Shown here: positions 1-11,641 of the stretch, one piece after another
Numbering within the stretch: the first letter of the stretch is position 1
Layout of the letters: each line of letters starts with the position of its first letter
Assembly: GCA_948144175.1 (NCBI GenBank)
Contig: CANXME010002307.1
Span: forward strand, 124,001 to 188,000
DNA from: Closterium sp. NIES-65
Lineage: Eukaryota; Streptophyta; Zygnematophyceae; Desmidiales; Closteriaceae
Length of the DNA: 64,000 nt
Reading direction: 5' to 3'
Position numbers and translations under genes: made by a program
The notes under the pieces: model-generated
The model's database searches: none
The model's input: the letters and a program-made list of their open reading frames with translations, nothing else
Told to the model about the DNA's origin: nothing

Positions 1-2037
1 GTGCTGCTCGCACTAGTGGTCGCGGTTCGCGTCAACATCCTCCTCCTGTCTCTGGCACGCACCGGATGTCTCTGCTCCTCTGCGTGCCCCTTTACCTTCT
101 CCTCCTGAGTCTTCTCTTCTTGGTCTTTCCGACCCAGAGTCGGACTCTCTTCGTGCTGCCAGTCCTACTGTCACGCGTTTCCTTGCTACTGTTGTCACTG
201 ACCCTTCCTTTGAGTCCACTGCCGCGTCTGCCCTAGTTGCTGAGCTCGTCGACTTTGCTGCTCGCTGTCGCCTAGACTACGCCGCTAGTCTTGTTGTAGA
301 GTCTGAGTCTGTCTGTCCTCCGTCCGTCGGGGGTGAGTGTGCCCTTGGCACGGACGTCCTTGAGGACAGGCAGGAGGAGTTCAAGTGCTTGGCAGCTGCT
401 TCACCTCATCTCGTGTCCGTACTGCTTACTCCTGAGCAAGACCCGGATGCACTTGACATCCCGACTCCGCGCTCTTACGCGGAGGCGATAGAGGGTCCCT
501 ACTCTACTCAGTGGAAGGCAGCTATGGATGCAGAGATGGCTTCCTGGAAGTCCACAGGCACCTACGTTGACGCTGTCCCCCCTCCTGGGGCGAACATCGT
601 CAGTGGCATGTGGATTTTCAGGGTGAAGCGGCCGCCGGGTTCTCCGCGTGTCTTCAAGGCGCGTTACATGGCTGCTGGCTTCAGTCAGCGGCAGGGAGTT
701 GACTACTTTCAGACCTTCTCTCCCACCCCGAAGATGACCACTCTTCGGGTACTGCTGCACGCAGCTGCTCACCGAGACTACGAGCTACACTCTCTTGACT
801 TCAGCACTGCTTTCCTGCAGGGCAGCCTGCACGAGGAGATCTGGCTGCGGTGCGCACTTGGCTTCACTGGGACTTTTCCTCCTGGCACCCAGTGGAGCCT
901 CCGACGGCCAGTCTACGGTCTCCGCCAGTCACCGCGTGAGTGGCACGACACACTGAGGACTACACTTGCGGCTCTTGGGTTTGCTCCCTCTTCTGCTGAC
1001 CCGTTGCTGTTTCTACGCACTGACACTTTGCTGCCGCCGTTCTACGTCCTCGTGTACGTCGACGACTTGGTCTTTGCCACAGCTGACACTGCTGGACTCG
1101 CCCACGTGAAGTCCGAGCTGTAGAAGAGACACACGTGCATAGACTGGGTGAACTGCGCAGCTACCTTGGCTTGCAGTTCACCCGGGACAAAGTACGCCGC
1201 ACCATTACCCTGACTCAGTCACACATGGTGCAGCAGGTCCTTCAGCGCTTCGGCTTCATGTACTCCTCGCCTCAGGCCACTCCTCTGCCTACTCGCCACT
1301 CGCTCTCAGCTCTGCCTTCGGATGAGTCCGTAGAGTCGAGTGGCCCGTATCCAGAGCTTGTTGGCTGCCTCATGTACCTGATGACCTGCACACGACCTGA
1401 CCTTGCATACCCTCTTAGCATTCTCGCACGCTATGTTGCTCCTGGGAGACACCGACCAGAGCACATGGCTGCAGCGAAGAGGGTGTTGCGCTACTTGTGC
1501 AGTACGTCGAGCATGGGGCTAGTGCTTGGAGGGCGGAGTCCAGTGGTCCTCACTAGTCACGTAGACGCGTCTTGGGCTGACGAATTGGCTACGCAGCGGT
1601 CGTCACAGGGTTACACCTTCAGCCTTGGTTCCGGCTCTGTTTCGTGGCGGGCTACTCGCTCGTCTTCTGTTCTCGGCTCCAGTTGTGAGGCTGAGATCTA
1701 CGAAGGGGCCATGGCTGCACAGGAGCTTCGCTGGCTCACCTACCTGCTGACCGACTTTGAAGAGCCACCTCGTTCTCCTCCAGTCCTGTATGTAGACAAC
1801 AAGGCCATGCTGGCCTTGTGTCGAGAGTAGAGACTGGAGCACAGAACAAAGCACATTGCTCTCCACTACTTCCTTGCTCGTGAGCTACAGCACCGTGGTC
1901 AGTTGCGGCTTGCGTACATGGCCTCTGAGGCCAACACTGTTGATGTCTTCACCAAGGCACTTGCGCCTTGTGATCATCAGCGCTTCTGCACGCAGCTGGG
2001 TCTTGTGCTTGTCTTGCCTCACTTGCTCACCTCTTGA
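1..2037 (+). pseudogene. Broken copia polyprotein (linker, RT, RNase H) of element A
   Basis: The C-terminal half of a copia polyprotein, which would make cDNA from element RNA. Visible RT landmarks are LDFSTAFLQG (motif A Asp) and YVDDLVFA (motif C) near 1057-1085. RNase H landmarks are HVDASWAD and YVDNKAML. The natural end is LLTS followed by TGA at 2035-2037. Compared with the intact copy E, the frame is broken four times: a 13-bp deletion near 82, CAG to TAG at 1121-1123, a 1-base deletion near 1140, and CAG to TAG at 1828-1830. The catalytic Asp residues remain but the protein cannot be made. Confidence 0.92.
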
Positions 2038-2246
2038 CCTTGCTTGTACTGCTACATATATCTATACTTGCTCTTGCTTGTCTAGCTTTTATATATATGT
2101 ACTACTGCATGTGAACTGGCCCTTAGGCCCTGAACTTGTGCCCGGAATGTGTGCTGACTTTGTGATCCACCTTGAGCTTGCTTTGCTTTGCTTTGCCTGA
2201 CTGGTCTTGTGACCCCTTGTTCTCCCCCACTTTGCCTGTGGGGGTG

Positions 2247-2374
2247 TGTCACAACATTGTAGCTTATACATATTGTGTAGTCTATAGTGGGGTATCCCAT
2301 AGGGGGTACAACCCAATTAGGGTTAGTACTTGTACCCACTTCTTTCATAGTTGATTCATTCTCGTTTCTTCTCA
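2247..2374 (+). repeat. 3' LTR of copia A (128 bp)
   Basis: Starts TGTCACAAC and ends TTCTCA, with the usual TG...CA ends. It is preceded by the G-rich tract GTGGGGGTG, which sits where the polypurine primer belongs. It aligns along its length with the LTRs of C, D, H and J. Confidence 0.9.
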
Positions 2375-4715
2375 ACACGCATGTACGCACACGGACAACA
2401 AGCCGAGTGCAAACCGTAGGGTTGCACCAACAGTAGCTGCGTTTTCCAACAATTTTGGAAGTTTTGTGTGGCAGCTGGCGTCGCCGGACCTGCGTCAGCA
2501 CCTGCACGAAAACTTTTACATCGTCATCATGTGTCGTAGCTTCCATCGGCGCTCCTGCATCAACAGTTACGCGAAGATTTTGGGAAGATCTTCGGCAGCT
2601 GGCGTCAATGGGCATGCGTTAGCATGGGTTACAATTTCGGAGCTTCTACAGAAAACAACTTCTGGGAGAACTTGTCAGGTGCAAATGGAAATTTTGCATC
2701 AGAAAATGTCGGTGGCGAGGAGAGCACCCGACGTGCAGTGGCCTTTATTGCATGGCGGATGCGTCAACGAATATTTCGGCAGGAGAGCACGTGGACAGAC
2801 AGGAACTTTGGACCCGCCAACACTTACTGGCTGAAATAGAAAGCTTGTGGCTTTATCGCACTAAGCAAAAGTGGGGCGTAGGCACGAGGGCATATCGAGA
2901 CTGAACACCCAGAAAACACTCGTTTGACGTTGCGTGCTGGAGATTGGTTTCCCCGTTCAAGGAAGCCGTTTTCGGGGACAGCCGAAGCAGCCCACGATTA
3001 AACGGTGTTCAAGGTACCACCCTGATAATCACGATGGAGTTGCTACAGGCCGCCGGGACACACAGGAAGTAACTGCGCGTCCGCTAAGCAGGGTTGAATA
3101 ACATCGTGGGGAGTAGATAAAAGGCCGGCAGAACCGATCTGCGGCCCTGCTTCACCCGAACCTCACCATCCCCACGGATTATTGGTTTCGACTCATGCAG
3201 TCGACCTGATTCGGCCGAATAATGGGGGTGAACACGAGCCTACCCTGCGCTGGTTAAAAGAACCTGGACTTGTGCCCGTTCATCACTGTACAGAAAGAAA
3301 GAAACAAATATATAAAGAAAGTTCGCAGCACTGTTCTACTGCGACAGAAGCAGGATGGGTGAGACAACAAGCAAAAATCGGCACGGCGCAAGGTCAACAA
3401 TGGTGCAGTTTATGGGTTTCTCCTGACCCGGGCATTTACACGAGTTGACGGCGCAGCGGCGAAGCTGGGACCCCAGAGCTGTGGAGTTTGGTGGCATGAC
3501 GGGCACGGTGGGCTCCAAAACGGTTGGGCGACAGTTCCTTTTGATTAAGGTACCCCGGATCCGATAGTTTTTGCCCCTCCACCGTAGCCGGGTTCGTGCG
3601 GGCAACACCGACTATACCCCACCCGACAAAAGCGGATGCTGGGTGAACGGCAGGAAGCGGAATTGTCGGGGGTTGAAACGGCAAAAAAATATGAAGATGA
3701 GGGCGTTTTTTCGCTTCTTGGAGTGCGGTTGAGTGGTTGGGGGAAGGGTCACTATTTCAAGTTGCCTGGCAGAGCGGCAGGGATACCTAGGACCCATTGG
3801 TGTTTAAACGCACACCTCAAGAAATTCTTTAGAGAAAGGGAGCATGGGAGCAACCGAAGCTTCGGGACTTACCGCCGACGATGAGCAATGGGTGAAACAT
3901 CTGCAAAGTGCCGGTGGGGGAGGCAAGATATTTTTTTAAATAGCATCGGTGGAGGAAGCTTCGACAACGAAGTCAACGGCGTTGATGCCACTATGTTCCG
4001 TGAGATTTGGTCTCGGAATAACCCAGGGCAGTCCCCAGTTCTCGATGATACACCCACATGCTTGGGGTCGGGTAAACTGATGGAAACTGATGGTGACTGA
4101 GTCGGCGGTTATATTACGTCCGAGATTTTTGAATGAGAACTGCACCTGCAACCGAGGATTTACGGGGTGTTTTCGATCGACAGTTATGCAGTTTCTACGC
4201 GATGACTACCGGTTTGCGGCGGGAAGCGCGAACAATTTCGTGGGATTTCTTCAGTGTTTGGTTAAACACGCGTAAGAACAACGCATGGCAACAGCGTGGG
4301 AACTACACAGAGTTTTCAAGAGGTACGAACGACTTACGACGAACCGGTAGAGGCAGCAGCAACAGTCAATGGGGGGAGAGACAACTGCAATTTTTCACCA
4401 CTGCCCAGGAGCCCTCGGCGAATTACGACAAACTTTTCGGCGAGTCTGGACAAATTTGCCAGAGAAGTTGACGTCATCTGACACAAAGAACGAGTTCCAC
4501 ATTCTTGACTGGAGGACATTTCGATCCGGTTACTACTGCGACCACCGTCGCCAATTTTCGTATTCGACTTCGCGTCCAATCGCCTTCATCATCGAATTTT
4601 CGACCCACCCCTGATTTCACGGCCAGAGGATTTTAGGATGGTCCGTTCCAGCTCTACTAACAACAACCCGCTCAAATCTACCCGCCCGCAACAAGAGAAA
4701 TTTATTTCGACCACG
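2375..4715. other. Unassigned DNA, no recognisable gene
   Basis: About 2.3 kb between copia A and the minus-strand copia fragment. The longest open frames are near 120 codons and match no family I recognise. A diverged direct repeat of about 60 bp, sharing GGCAGCTGGCGTC, lies near 2446-2505 and 2571-2628. A TATA-like GATAAAAGG occurs near 3116. It could be host intergenic DNA or a very old transposon; I cannot decide. Confidence 0.5.
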
Positions 4716-4799
4716 TTAGGTGCTGCCAGCTAGGGGCGGCGAGGGCCTGCAGGGGCGGCGCGCGGTCGGGCAAAGGCTGTGCGCGGGCAGCAAGGGCCT

Positions 4800-5165
4800 G
4801 CAGGGGCGGCGCGCCGGCCTGACGGGCCTGCAAGGGCAGCGCGCTGGCCTTACGGGCCTACACGAGCGGCGCATTGGCCTTACGGGCCTGCAGGGACGGC
4901 GCGCAGTCGGGCAAAGGCTGCGCGCAGGCGGTAAGGGCCTGCAGGGGCGGCGTGCTGGCCTGACGGGCCTACAGGGGCGGCGCGCGGGCCTTACGGGCCT
5001 GCAAGGGCGGCGCCCGTGCATTACGGGCCTACAGGGGCGGCGCGCGGGCCTTACGGGCCTGCAGGGGCGGCGCGCGGGCCTTACGGGCCTGCAAGGGCGG
5101 CGCGCGGGCCTTACGGGCCTGCAGGGGCGGCGCGCTGGTCTTACGGACCTACAGGGGCGGCGCAC
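4800..5165 (-). repeat. 30-bp leader minisatellite, about 12 copies
   Basis: Tandem units of exactly 30 bp containing GGGCCTGCAGGGGCGGCGCG, with a few point differences between copies. It lies in the untranslated leader of the minus-strand copia fragment. Open frames cross it on both strands only because the unit is a multiple of three and GC-rich. Confidence 0.9.
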
Positions 5166-5410
5166 AGGCTGCGACCGCGGTGCGCGCGTAGCTAGGGCAG
5201 CGAACGGGGGAGCAGCGTGCAAGGCAGCAGCAGGCAGTGCGAGGGCTGCAGGACAGCGCGCGCAGCGCAACACGTCACAAGGCAAGGCAGGGGAAGGCGC
5301 GCGTAGGCAGCGCAGTAGGGCAACACGTGGGGTAGCGCGGTAACCGCAACGGTAGGTGGGCCCGAAAAAAAAAAAAAAAACGGTCCTACGGACCTTGTGC
5401 TTTGAAACCA

Positions 5411-5508
5411 TGCTAGAATCTAATAGCAGGAATGAATCATCTAGGAAGGTGTTGGGTACAAGTATGAAACCCTAAAAGAGGTTGTACCCCATATTGGCTA
5501 CCCCACTA
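5411..5508 (-). repeat. Truncated 5' LTR of minus-strand copia fragment
   Basis: About 98 bp of a roughly 131-bp LTR. It contains, on the plus strand, TGGGTACAAGTATGAAACCCTA and the 18-nt semi-palindrome typical of these LTRs. The segment that should end in CTGACA is missing at the junction with B. Confidence 0.82.
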
Positions 5509-5510
5509 CG

Positions 5511-6480
5511 CCCCATGGCGTGCGACCTATTTTTCATCTCGCCGCGCGCCGTTCTGGCGCGCGCCCCGAGGCGCGCGGCCCCGCTACCCCGTCGCGCCGC
5601 CCTAGCGGCCGCGTCGCGCCGCCCTCGCGGCCCCGATCCGCCACCCTAGTGGCCCTGTCACCTACCCCTGCGGCCTCAGCGCCGCCCTTCCGGCACCGGT
5701 ACCACCTCGGCTGGCCCCGTCGCCTACCCCGGCGACCCCGACGCCGCCCTTCCCGACCCGGCCCCGCCTCTGCTGGCCCCGTCGCCTGCCCCTGCGGCCG
5801 CGGCTCCGCCCTTCCCGGCCCCGGCACCACCTCGGCTGGCCCCGTCGCCTACCCCGGCGACCCCGACGCCGCTCTTGCCGACCCGGCCCCGCCTCTGCTG
5901 GCCACGTCGCCTACCCCTGCGACCCCGGCGCTGCCCTTCCTGGCCCCGGCGCCACCTCTGCTGGGTCCGACGCCGCCCTTCCCGGCCCCGACGCCGCCCT
6001 TCCCGGCCCCGTCGCCTACCTCCTCGGCCCCGGTGCCGCCCTTCCCGGCCCCGGCGCCGCCTCTGCTGACCCGGTCGTCTACCCTGCGGCCCCGGCGCTG
6101 CCTCTGCTGGCCCTCTCGCCGCTCCACCCGGCCCTGCCGCCGTCCCCAAGTGGCCCCGCTGTCACCACCGAGCCGCCGGCGCCGTCGAGCTAGTGCCGAG
6201 CCACCCGAGCCACCCGAGCCGCCCGAGCCACAGCGCCACCTCAGCCGCCCGAGCCGCCGGGTCGCGGAGCCGCCGAGCTGCAATTACTGCCGAGCTGCCG
6301 TACCGCCGAGCCGCCCGAGCCGCCGAGCCGCCGAGCCGCCCGAGTCGCCCGAGCCGCCGAGCTGCCCGAGTCGCCCGAGCGGCCGAGCCGCAGTTGCTGT
6401 AGTGCCGCCGTGCCGCCGAGCCGCCCGAGCCGCCCACACCGCCGAGTCGCCGAGTCGCCGAGTCGTCGAGCCTGCTCTTC
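5511..6480 (+). repeat. GC-rich leader of copia B with degenerate tandem repeats
   Basis: Repeats built on CGGCCCCG, CTTCCCGGCCCCG and later CCGAGCCGCC. Translations are Pro/Arg/Ala-rich in every frame and on both strands, so I treat this as untranslated leader. Confidence 0.75.
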
Positions 6481-6583
6481 CCACCACATGTGAGCCCTGC
6501 CTTACTAGCGCGCTGCCTGCCGCTTGCTTGGCTTCCTGCCTTACTGTTGCTACTCCTGCCCAAGCTTCTACTGGCGGAGCCAG

Positions 6584-9500
6584 ATGCAGCCCCAGCGACG
6601 TCCGCGTGAGTCCCTCACGCCCCAGCAGCTGCGTGAGTGGTACGCTGGTTGGGGTTGTAGGGGTGGCGGCGCTGCTACTGCTACTCCTACTGGCGGCGGC
6701 CAGATGCAGCTCCAGCGACCCCCGCGCGTGTCTCTCACGCCCCAGCAGCTTCGTGAGTGGTACGCTCAGAGTAGAGGGTCTCTCAGTTTTGTTCGCTGCT
6801 CTTACGTGATTCGCACTGGTGCTCAGACTGGTCAGCCTTGTGGGACGCCTAGTCACACACAGTCCCGCTGCTTCGCCCGTCTGAGCGACGCCTGGCGTAC
6901 CGAGTTTGGCGACGAGGCTGAGCTCCCCGACTGGGTGGAGTTGCTTAGGCAGAGGGTAGATATATTTGCTCTTGACTATGATGCTATTCTCACTGCCATG
7001 TATGCATTGCCTACTAGTGCTAACCGTGCCGGTCACCTGTGTGTACCGCCTGACCCGGGTATAGGGCCTGCTGCTCTAGCTGCTGCTCTGGGTGCTAGTG
7101 AGTCTCCTGCTCCAGGTACAGGCGCGGCTGCTGCTCTAGGTGCTAGTGAGTCTGCTTCCTCAGGTGCGGGTGAGTCTGCTCTCTCAGGTACCGTGTCGGC
7201 TCCGGCCTCTCACACCTTCACTCTTGACTCGGGGGCTTCCCGCTCCTTCTTTCGAGACCGCACCACACTCACGCCGCTTGGTCGGCCAGTTGCAGTCTCT
7301 CTACCAGACCCCTCTGGGGGTCTTGTCCTTGCTCACTTCTCCACTGTCCTCCCGTGTCCGGCGGCCCCCTCTGGCACCCTGTCTGGTCTTTACCTCCCCT
7401 CGTTCTCTACGAACTTGGTGAGTGGTGCTGACCTACAGGATGCGGGGGTTCACCAGTTCCCTCCTGCGAGTCAGCGAGTGACCCACTGCACGGATGCTCG
7501 GACAGGCCGACACCTAGCCACGTTTACACGTCAGCCGGGGTCGAGCCTGTACACACTAACCACTGCGTCTCCTCCAGTCACTGCGTCTGGTCAGGTAGCA
7601 GCGTCGGGTCAGGTGTTTGCTGCAGCGTCCAGGTCTGGTCCTGAGTCTGCCCCCTGCTCGTGTCGTCTCTTGTCTCACGAGACTCTCCTCTGGCACCACC
7701 GCCTTGGTCACCCCTCTCTGCTTCGTCTCCGAAGCATGGCCTCCCGTGTCCTTGTCTCTGGTCTTCCCCGGTCCCTCCCTCCCCTTCCTCCGGGGCCTGC
7801 CCCTACCTGCGTCCCCTGTGTTGAGGGGCGGCAGCGGGCTGCCCCTCAATCCTCTCAGTTTACTCCGACAGAGGCCTCGCTGCAGACGCTTCACATGGAC
7901 GTGTGGGGCCCGGCTCGCGTCCGTGGACAGGGTCACGAACGCTACTTCCTGCTGGTGGTTGACGACTACTCGCGTTACACCACAGTCTTCCCCTTGCGCA
8001 GCAAGGGTGATGTCACTGAGGTGCTGATCGACTGGATCCGCGCAGCTCATCTCCATCTCAGGCGGAGCTTCGGCTCGGACTTTCCTGTTCTGCGTCTGCA
8101 CTATGACAGAGGCGGAGAGTTCTCCTCTGGCCTTCTACGAGCCTACTGTCGTGCACGAGGCATCCGCCAGACCTTCACGCTTCCGGACTCCCCGCAGCAA
8201 AATGGGATTGCTGAGCGCCGCATTGGCATGGTCATGGACGTCGCCCGTACGTCCATGATGCATGCGGCTGCCCCCCATTTTCTGTGGCCGTTTGCGGTCC
8301 GATACGCTGCGCATCAGATCAACCTTCACCCCAGGGTCTCCAGGCCGGAGACCTCCCAAGCCGTGCTGTGGACGGGGAAGGTTGGCGATGCGTCTGCGTT
8401 CCGTGTCTGGGGATCTCGGGCGTTTGTCCGCGACTTGTCCGCGGACAAGCTGTCCCCTTGTGCTGCTCCCTGCGTCTTCCTGGGTTTCCCCCCTGACGCG
8501 CCAGGGTGGCAGTTCTACCACCCCACCTCTCGCCGTGTTCTGTCCTCCCATGACGTCACGTTCGACAAGTCTGTCCCCTACTAACGTCTCTTCCCCTACC
8601 GCACTCCGTTCCTCCCCCCGCCACCACTCTTCCTTGTGCCAGGTCCCCCCCCGGTAGACCCCCTCCCCCCTCAGTGCCCTGCCCCTTCAGGTGTGTCCTA
8701 GGTAGACGCTGTTGAGCCTGTCGAGGCCGCTAGTGACGCTGGTGCTGCTGAGGGTGCTGAGCCTGTGGGTGCTGACTCTGGGGGTGCTGACTCTGGGGGT
8801 GCTGAGCGTGTGGGTGCTACGCCTGGGGGTGCTGAGCCTGGGGGTGCTGAGCCTGGGGATGCTGAGCCTGGGGGTGCTGAGCCTGGGAGTGCTGAGCCTG
8901 GGGATGCTGAGCCTGGGGGTGCTACGCCTGGGGGTGCTACGCCTGGAGGTGCTAAGCCTGGAGGTGCTAAGCCGGAGGGAGTTGGGCCTGCTCGTATGGC
9001 GTCTGGCGGTGCTGTGCATGGCGGTTCTCCGGGTGCTTCGTCTCGCCGGGAGCCACTCTCTCCACAGGAGCTGCGTGATTGGATTGCCCGGCGCTGGAGG
9101 CGAGCTGCTGGAGCAGGGGGTGCTGCGGGTACTGGAGGTTCTGCTGCTGCTGAGGGTGCTGGTGCCGCGGGTCCCGGAGGTGCTCGTACTGGGAGTACTG
9201 GAGCTGCTGGGCCTGCGGGTACTTCTGGAGCTGGAGCTGCTGCGGGTGTTGGCGCGGAGGCTACTGATGTCGGTCCTGGAGACGGTCCTACTAGGGGTGC
9301 TACTGGTGCTGCTGGAGGTACTGGAGTTGGAGGTGCTGCAGGTGCTGGTGCTGCCGCTAGGGGTACTGGTGCTGTCCCTTCTGTGTCGGGAGTCGCTGCG
9401 CGGCCTCGACCGTACTTCGTTCCGCTCCTTCAGCAGGTTCTTGGTCTCTCACCTTCTCCTCATCCTCCTCCTCCCTTAGAGTGTCCACAGCCTGTCCCGT

Positions 9501-11053
9501 CACACTTCCAGTTACAGCCGGCCGCCCCACTGCCTGCTCCGTCTCCCTACACTGGTCCTACTGGAGGTCTTGCTGAGCGTCGTGAGCCTGCGTCTCGCCC
9601 TGCGTCGCCTGTCCGTGCTTCTCGTACTAGTGGTCGCGGTTCGCATCAGCGTCCTCCTCCTGTCCCTGGCACGCACCGGATGTCTCTGCGTCCGTCCACT
9701 GCTCCTCTGCGTGCCCCTTTACCTTCTTCTCCTGAGTCTTCTCTTCCTGCTCTTGCCGATCCGGAGTCGGACTCTCTTCATGCTGCCAGTCCTACTGTCA
9801 CGCGTCTCCTTGCTACTGCTGTCACTGACCCTTCCTTTGAGTCCACTGCTGCGTCTGCCCTAGTTGCTGAGCTCGTCGACTTTGCTGCTCGCTATCGTCT
9901 AGACTACGCCGCCAGTCTTGTTGCTCAGTCTGAGTCTGTCTGTCCTCCGTCCATCGGGGGTGAGTGTGCCCTTGGCATGGACGTCCTTGAGGACAGGTAG
10001 GAGGAGTTCTAGTGCTTAGCCGCTGCTTCACCTCATCTCGTGGCCTTACTGCTTACCCCTGAGGGAGACCCGGATGCACTTGACATCCCGACTCCGCGCT
10101 CTTACGCGGAGGCGATAGAGGGTCCCTACTCCTCTCAGTGGCAGGCAGCCATGGATGCAGAGATGGCTTCCTGGAAGTCCACAAGCACCTACGTTGACGA
10201 GGTTCCCCCGCCTGGGGCGAACATCGTCAGTGGCATGTGGATTATCAGGGTGAAGCGGCCGCCGGGTTCTCCGCGTGTCTTCAAGGCGCGTTACGTGGCT
10301 CGTGGCTTCAGTCAGCGGCAGGGAGTTGACTACTTTCATACCTTCTCTCCCACCTCGAAGATGACTACTCTTTGGGTGCTACTGCACATAGCCGCTCAGC
10401 GCGACTACAAGCTTCACTCTCTTGACTTCAGCACTGCTTTCTTGCAGGGCAGCCTGCACGAGGAGATCTGGCTGTGCCGCCCACTTGGCTTCACTGGGAC
10501 TTTTCCTCCTGGCACCCAATGGAGCCTCCGCCGGCCAGTCTACGGTCTCCGCCAGGCGCCCCGTGAGTGGCACGACACACTGAGGACTACACTTGCGGCT
10601 CTTGGGTTTGCTCCTTCTACTGCCGACCCGTCGCTGTTTCTGCGCACCGACACCTCTCTGCCGCCGTCCTACATCCTCGTGTACGTCGACGACTTGGTCT
10701 TTGCCACAGCTGACACTGCTGGACTCACCTACGTGAAGTCCGAGCTGCAGAAGAGACACACGTGCACCGACCTGGGTGAACTGCGCAGCTACCTTGGCTT
10801 GCAGATCACTCGGGACAGAGCACGCCGCACCATTACCCTGACTCAGTCACACATGGTGCAGCAGGTCCTTCAGCGCTTCGGCTTCACGTACTCCTCGCCT
10901 CATGCCACTCCTCTGCCTACTCGCCACTCGCTCTCAGCTCTGCCTTCGGATGAGTCCGTAGAGTCGAGTGGCCCGTATCCAGAGCTTGTTGGCTGCCTCA
11001 TGTACCTGATGACATGCACACGACCTGACCTTGCATACCCTCTTAGCACTCTG
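6584..11053 (+). pseudogene. Broken copia polyprotein of element B (ZnF, PR, INT, RT, partial RNase H)
   Basis: The first in-frame ATG is 6584. Two tandem copies of a short module ending in QQLREWYA come first, then a C-X13-C-X4-H-X4-C motif. Protease follows with LDSGASRSF, then integrase with HHRLGH/CVPC zinc ligands and all three acidic residues (HMDVWGP, DRGGEF, NGIAERR). The AEPGG linker and RT with YVDDLVFA come last. Breaks: TAC to TAA at 8582-8584, and CAG to TAG at 8699-8701, 9998-10000 and 10010-10012. Truncation in RNase H is near 11053. There is no gag capsid in front, so B could only have moved with capsid supplied in trans. Confidence 0.9.
8769..8975 (+). repeat. 15-bp minisatellite coding AEPGG repeats (copia B)
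   Basis: Tandem GGGGGTGCTGAGCCT units encode the pentapeptide Gly-Gly-Ala-Glu-Pro. They lie between integrase and RT, at the same place as in every other copia copy here. Confidence 0.9.
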
Positions 11054-11426
11054 TTGTATACACCATCGCAACGATGGCCATTTTTTACACCCACGATGTT
11101 TCCAAGATGGGAAAGGGACTGAGGGTCCCGTTGCTGGCCAGAGGGCCGTTCCCCAGGGGGGAAAGGGACCGAGGGTCCCGTTGCTGGCCAGAGGGCCATT
11201 CCCCGGGGGGGAAAGGGACCGAGGGTCTCGTTGCTGGCTAGAGGGCCGTTCTTCAGGGGGGAAAGGGACCGAGGGTCCCGTTGCTGGCCAGAGGGCCGTT
11301 CCTCTGGGGGGACAGGGACCGAGGGTCCCGTTGCTGGCCAGAGGGCCGTTCCCCAGGGGGGAAAGGGACCGAGAGAGTCCAAAATCAGCCAGGGAGACGT
11401 TGACCTAAGACGGGTCTCTAGCATTA
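11054..11426. repeat. 50-bp minisatellite (11111-11370) between copia B and the pogo element
   Basis: Five tandem 50-bp units begin at 11111, 11161, 11211, 11261 and 11311, plus a partial unit at 11361. Each contains GAGGGTCCCGTTGCTGGCCA followed by GAGGGCCGTTCC. Units differ at one to five positions. A single diverged copy appears to exist near 40475-40560. No coding potential is supported. Confidence 0.88.
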
Positions 11427-11443
11427 CCGTCATACCCCGGATA
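11427..11443 (+). repeat. Left terminal inverted repeat of pogo element
   Basis: 17 bp, perfect complement of 14460-14476, preceded by TA. Confidence 0.93.
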
Positions 11444-11641
11444 AACCCCCATGGGGGGCACTAATAAAACATGTTTTTTTTAGGGGGTGGGCTTATAATA
11501 TAGAAAAATTATAAGCGTCGGCGTTTATGTTATGTCAAAAATGAAATTTGTTTTTAAATATATCAAATCGAAGCATTCTCAAAGGCGAATTCACCTGAGT
11601 CGAGAACGTTCGAAATTGTGCATGCTTTGCGCGTGAAACGG

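Larger units (their letters stand above)
1..2374 (+). mobile_element. Copia-type LTR retrotransposon A, 3' part
   Basis: The window opens inside a Ty1/copia element and contains its INT-RT linker, reverse transcriptase, RNase H, 3' UTR and 3' LTR. It is collinear with copies D and E further right. The 5' part lies outside the window, so its TSD cannot be tested; the 5 bases after the LTR are acacg. Confidence 0.93.
4716..5510 (-). mobile_element. Copia 5'-end fragment: partial LTR, PBS and leader
   Basis: Read on the minus strand this is the start of a copia element. A partial LTR (5411 to about 5508) is followed by a PBS-like TGGTTTCAAAGC at 5410 downward. Next come a GGTCC-GTA-GGACC hairpin, an A/T run, GGGCCC and a minisatellite leader. 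The LTR breaks off inside the conserved stretch that reads CCCCACTATAGCC in E, and the leader stops at 4716 before any gag. No coding region remains. Confidence 0.85.
5511..11053 (+). mobile_element. Copia-type retrotransposon B, both ends lost, gag-less
   Basis: Leader, zinc-binding module, protease, integrase, linker, RT and the start of RNase H, in copia order. There is no LTR at either end. The left end abuts the broken LTR of the minus-strand fragment. The right end stops in RNase H after CTTAGCACTCTG, where paralogues continue into the ARYVAPG segment. The MATPSV-type gag capsid and poly-Gly tract are absent, as in G, so B and G form one sub-lineage. Confidence 0.88.

Noticed and set aside
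4133..4471. Host gene of 112 codons
   Set aside because: No recognisable domain, overlapping frames of similar length on both strands, no promoter or intron evidence.
4716..5411. Open frames of over 200 codons on both strands (Arg/Pro- or Gly/Leu-rich)
   Set aside because: They are translations of a 30-bp GC-rich minisatellite whose period is a multiple of three; the region is an untranslated leader.
8769..8975. CRISPR-like or satellite array of short repeats
   Set aside because: Head-to-tail 15-bp units without spacers, in frame inside a polyprotein, in a eukaryotic genome.
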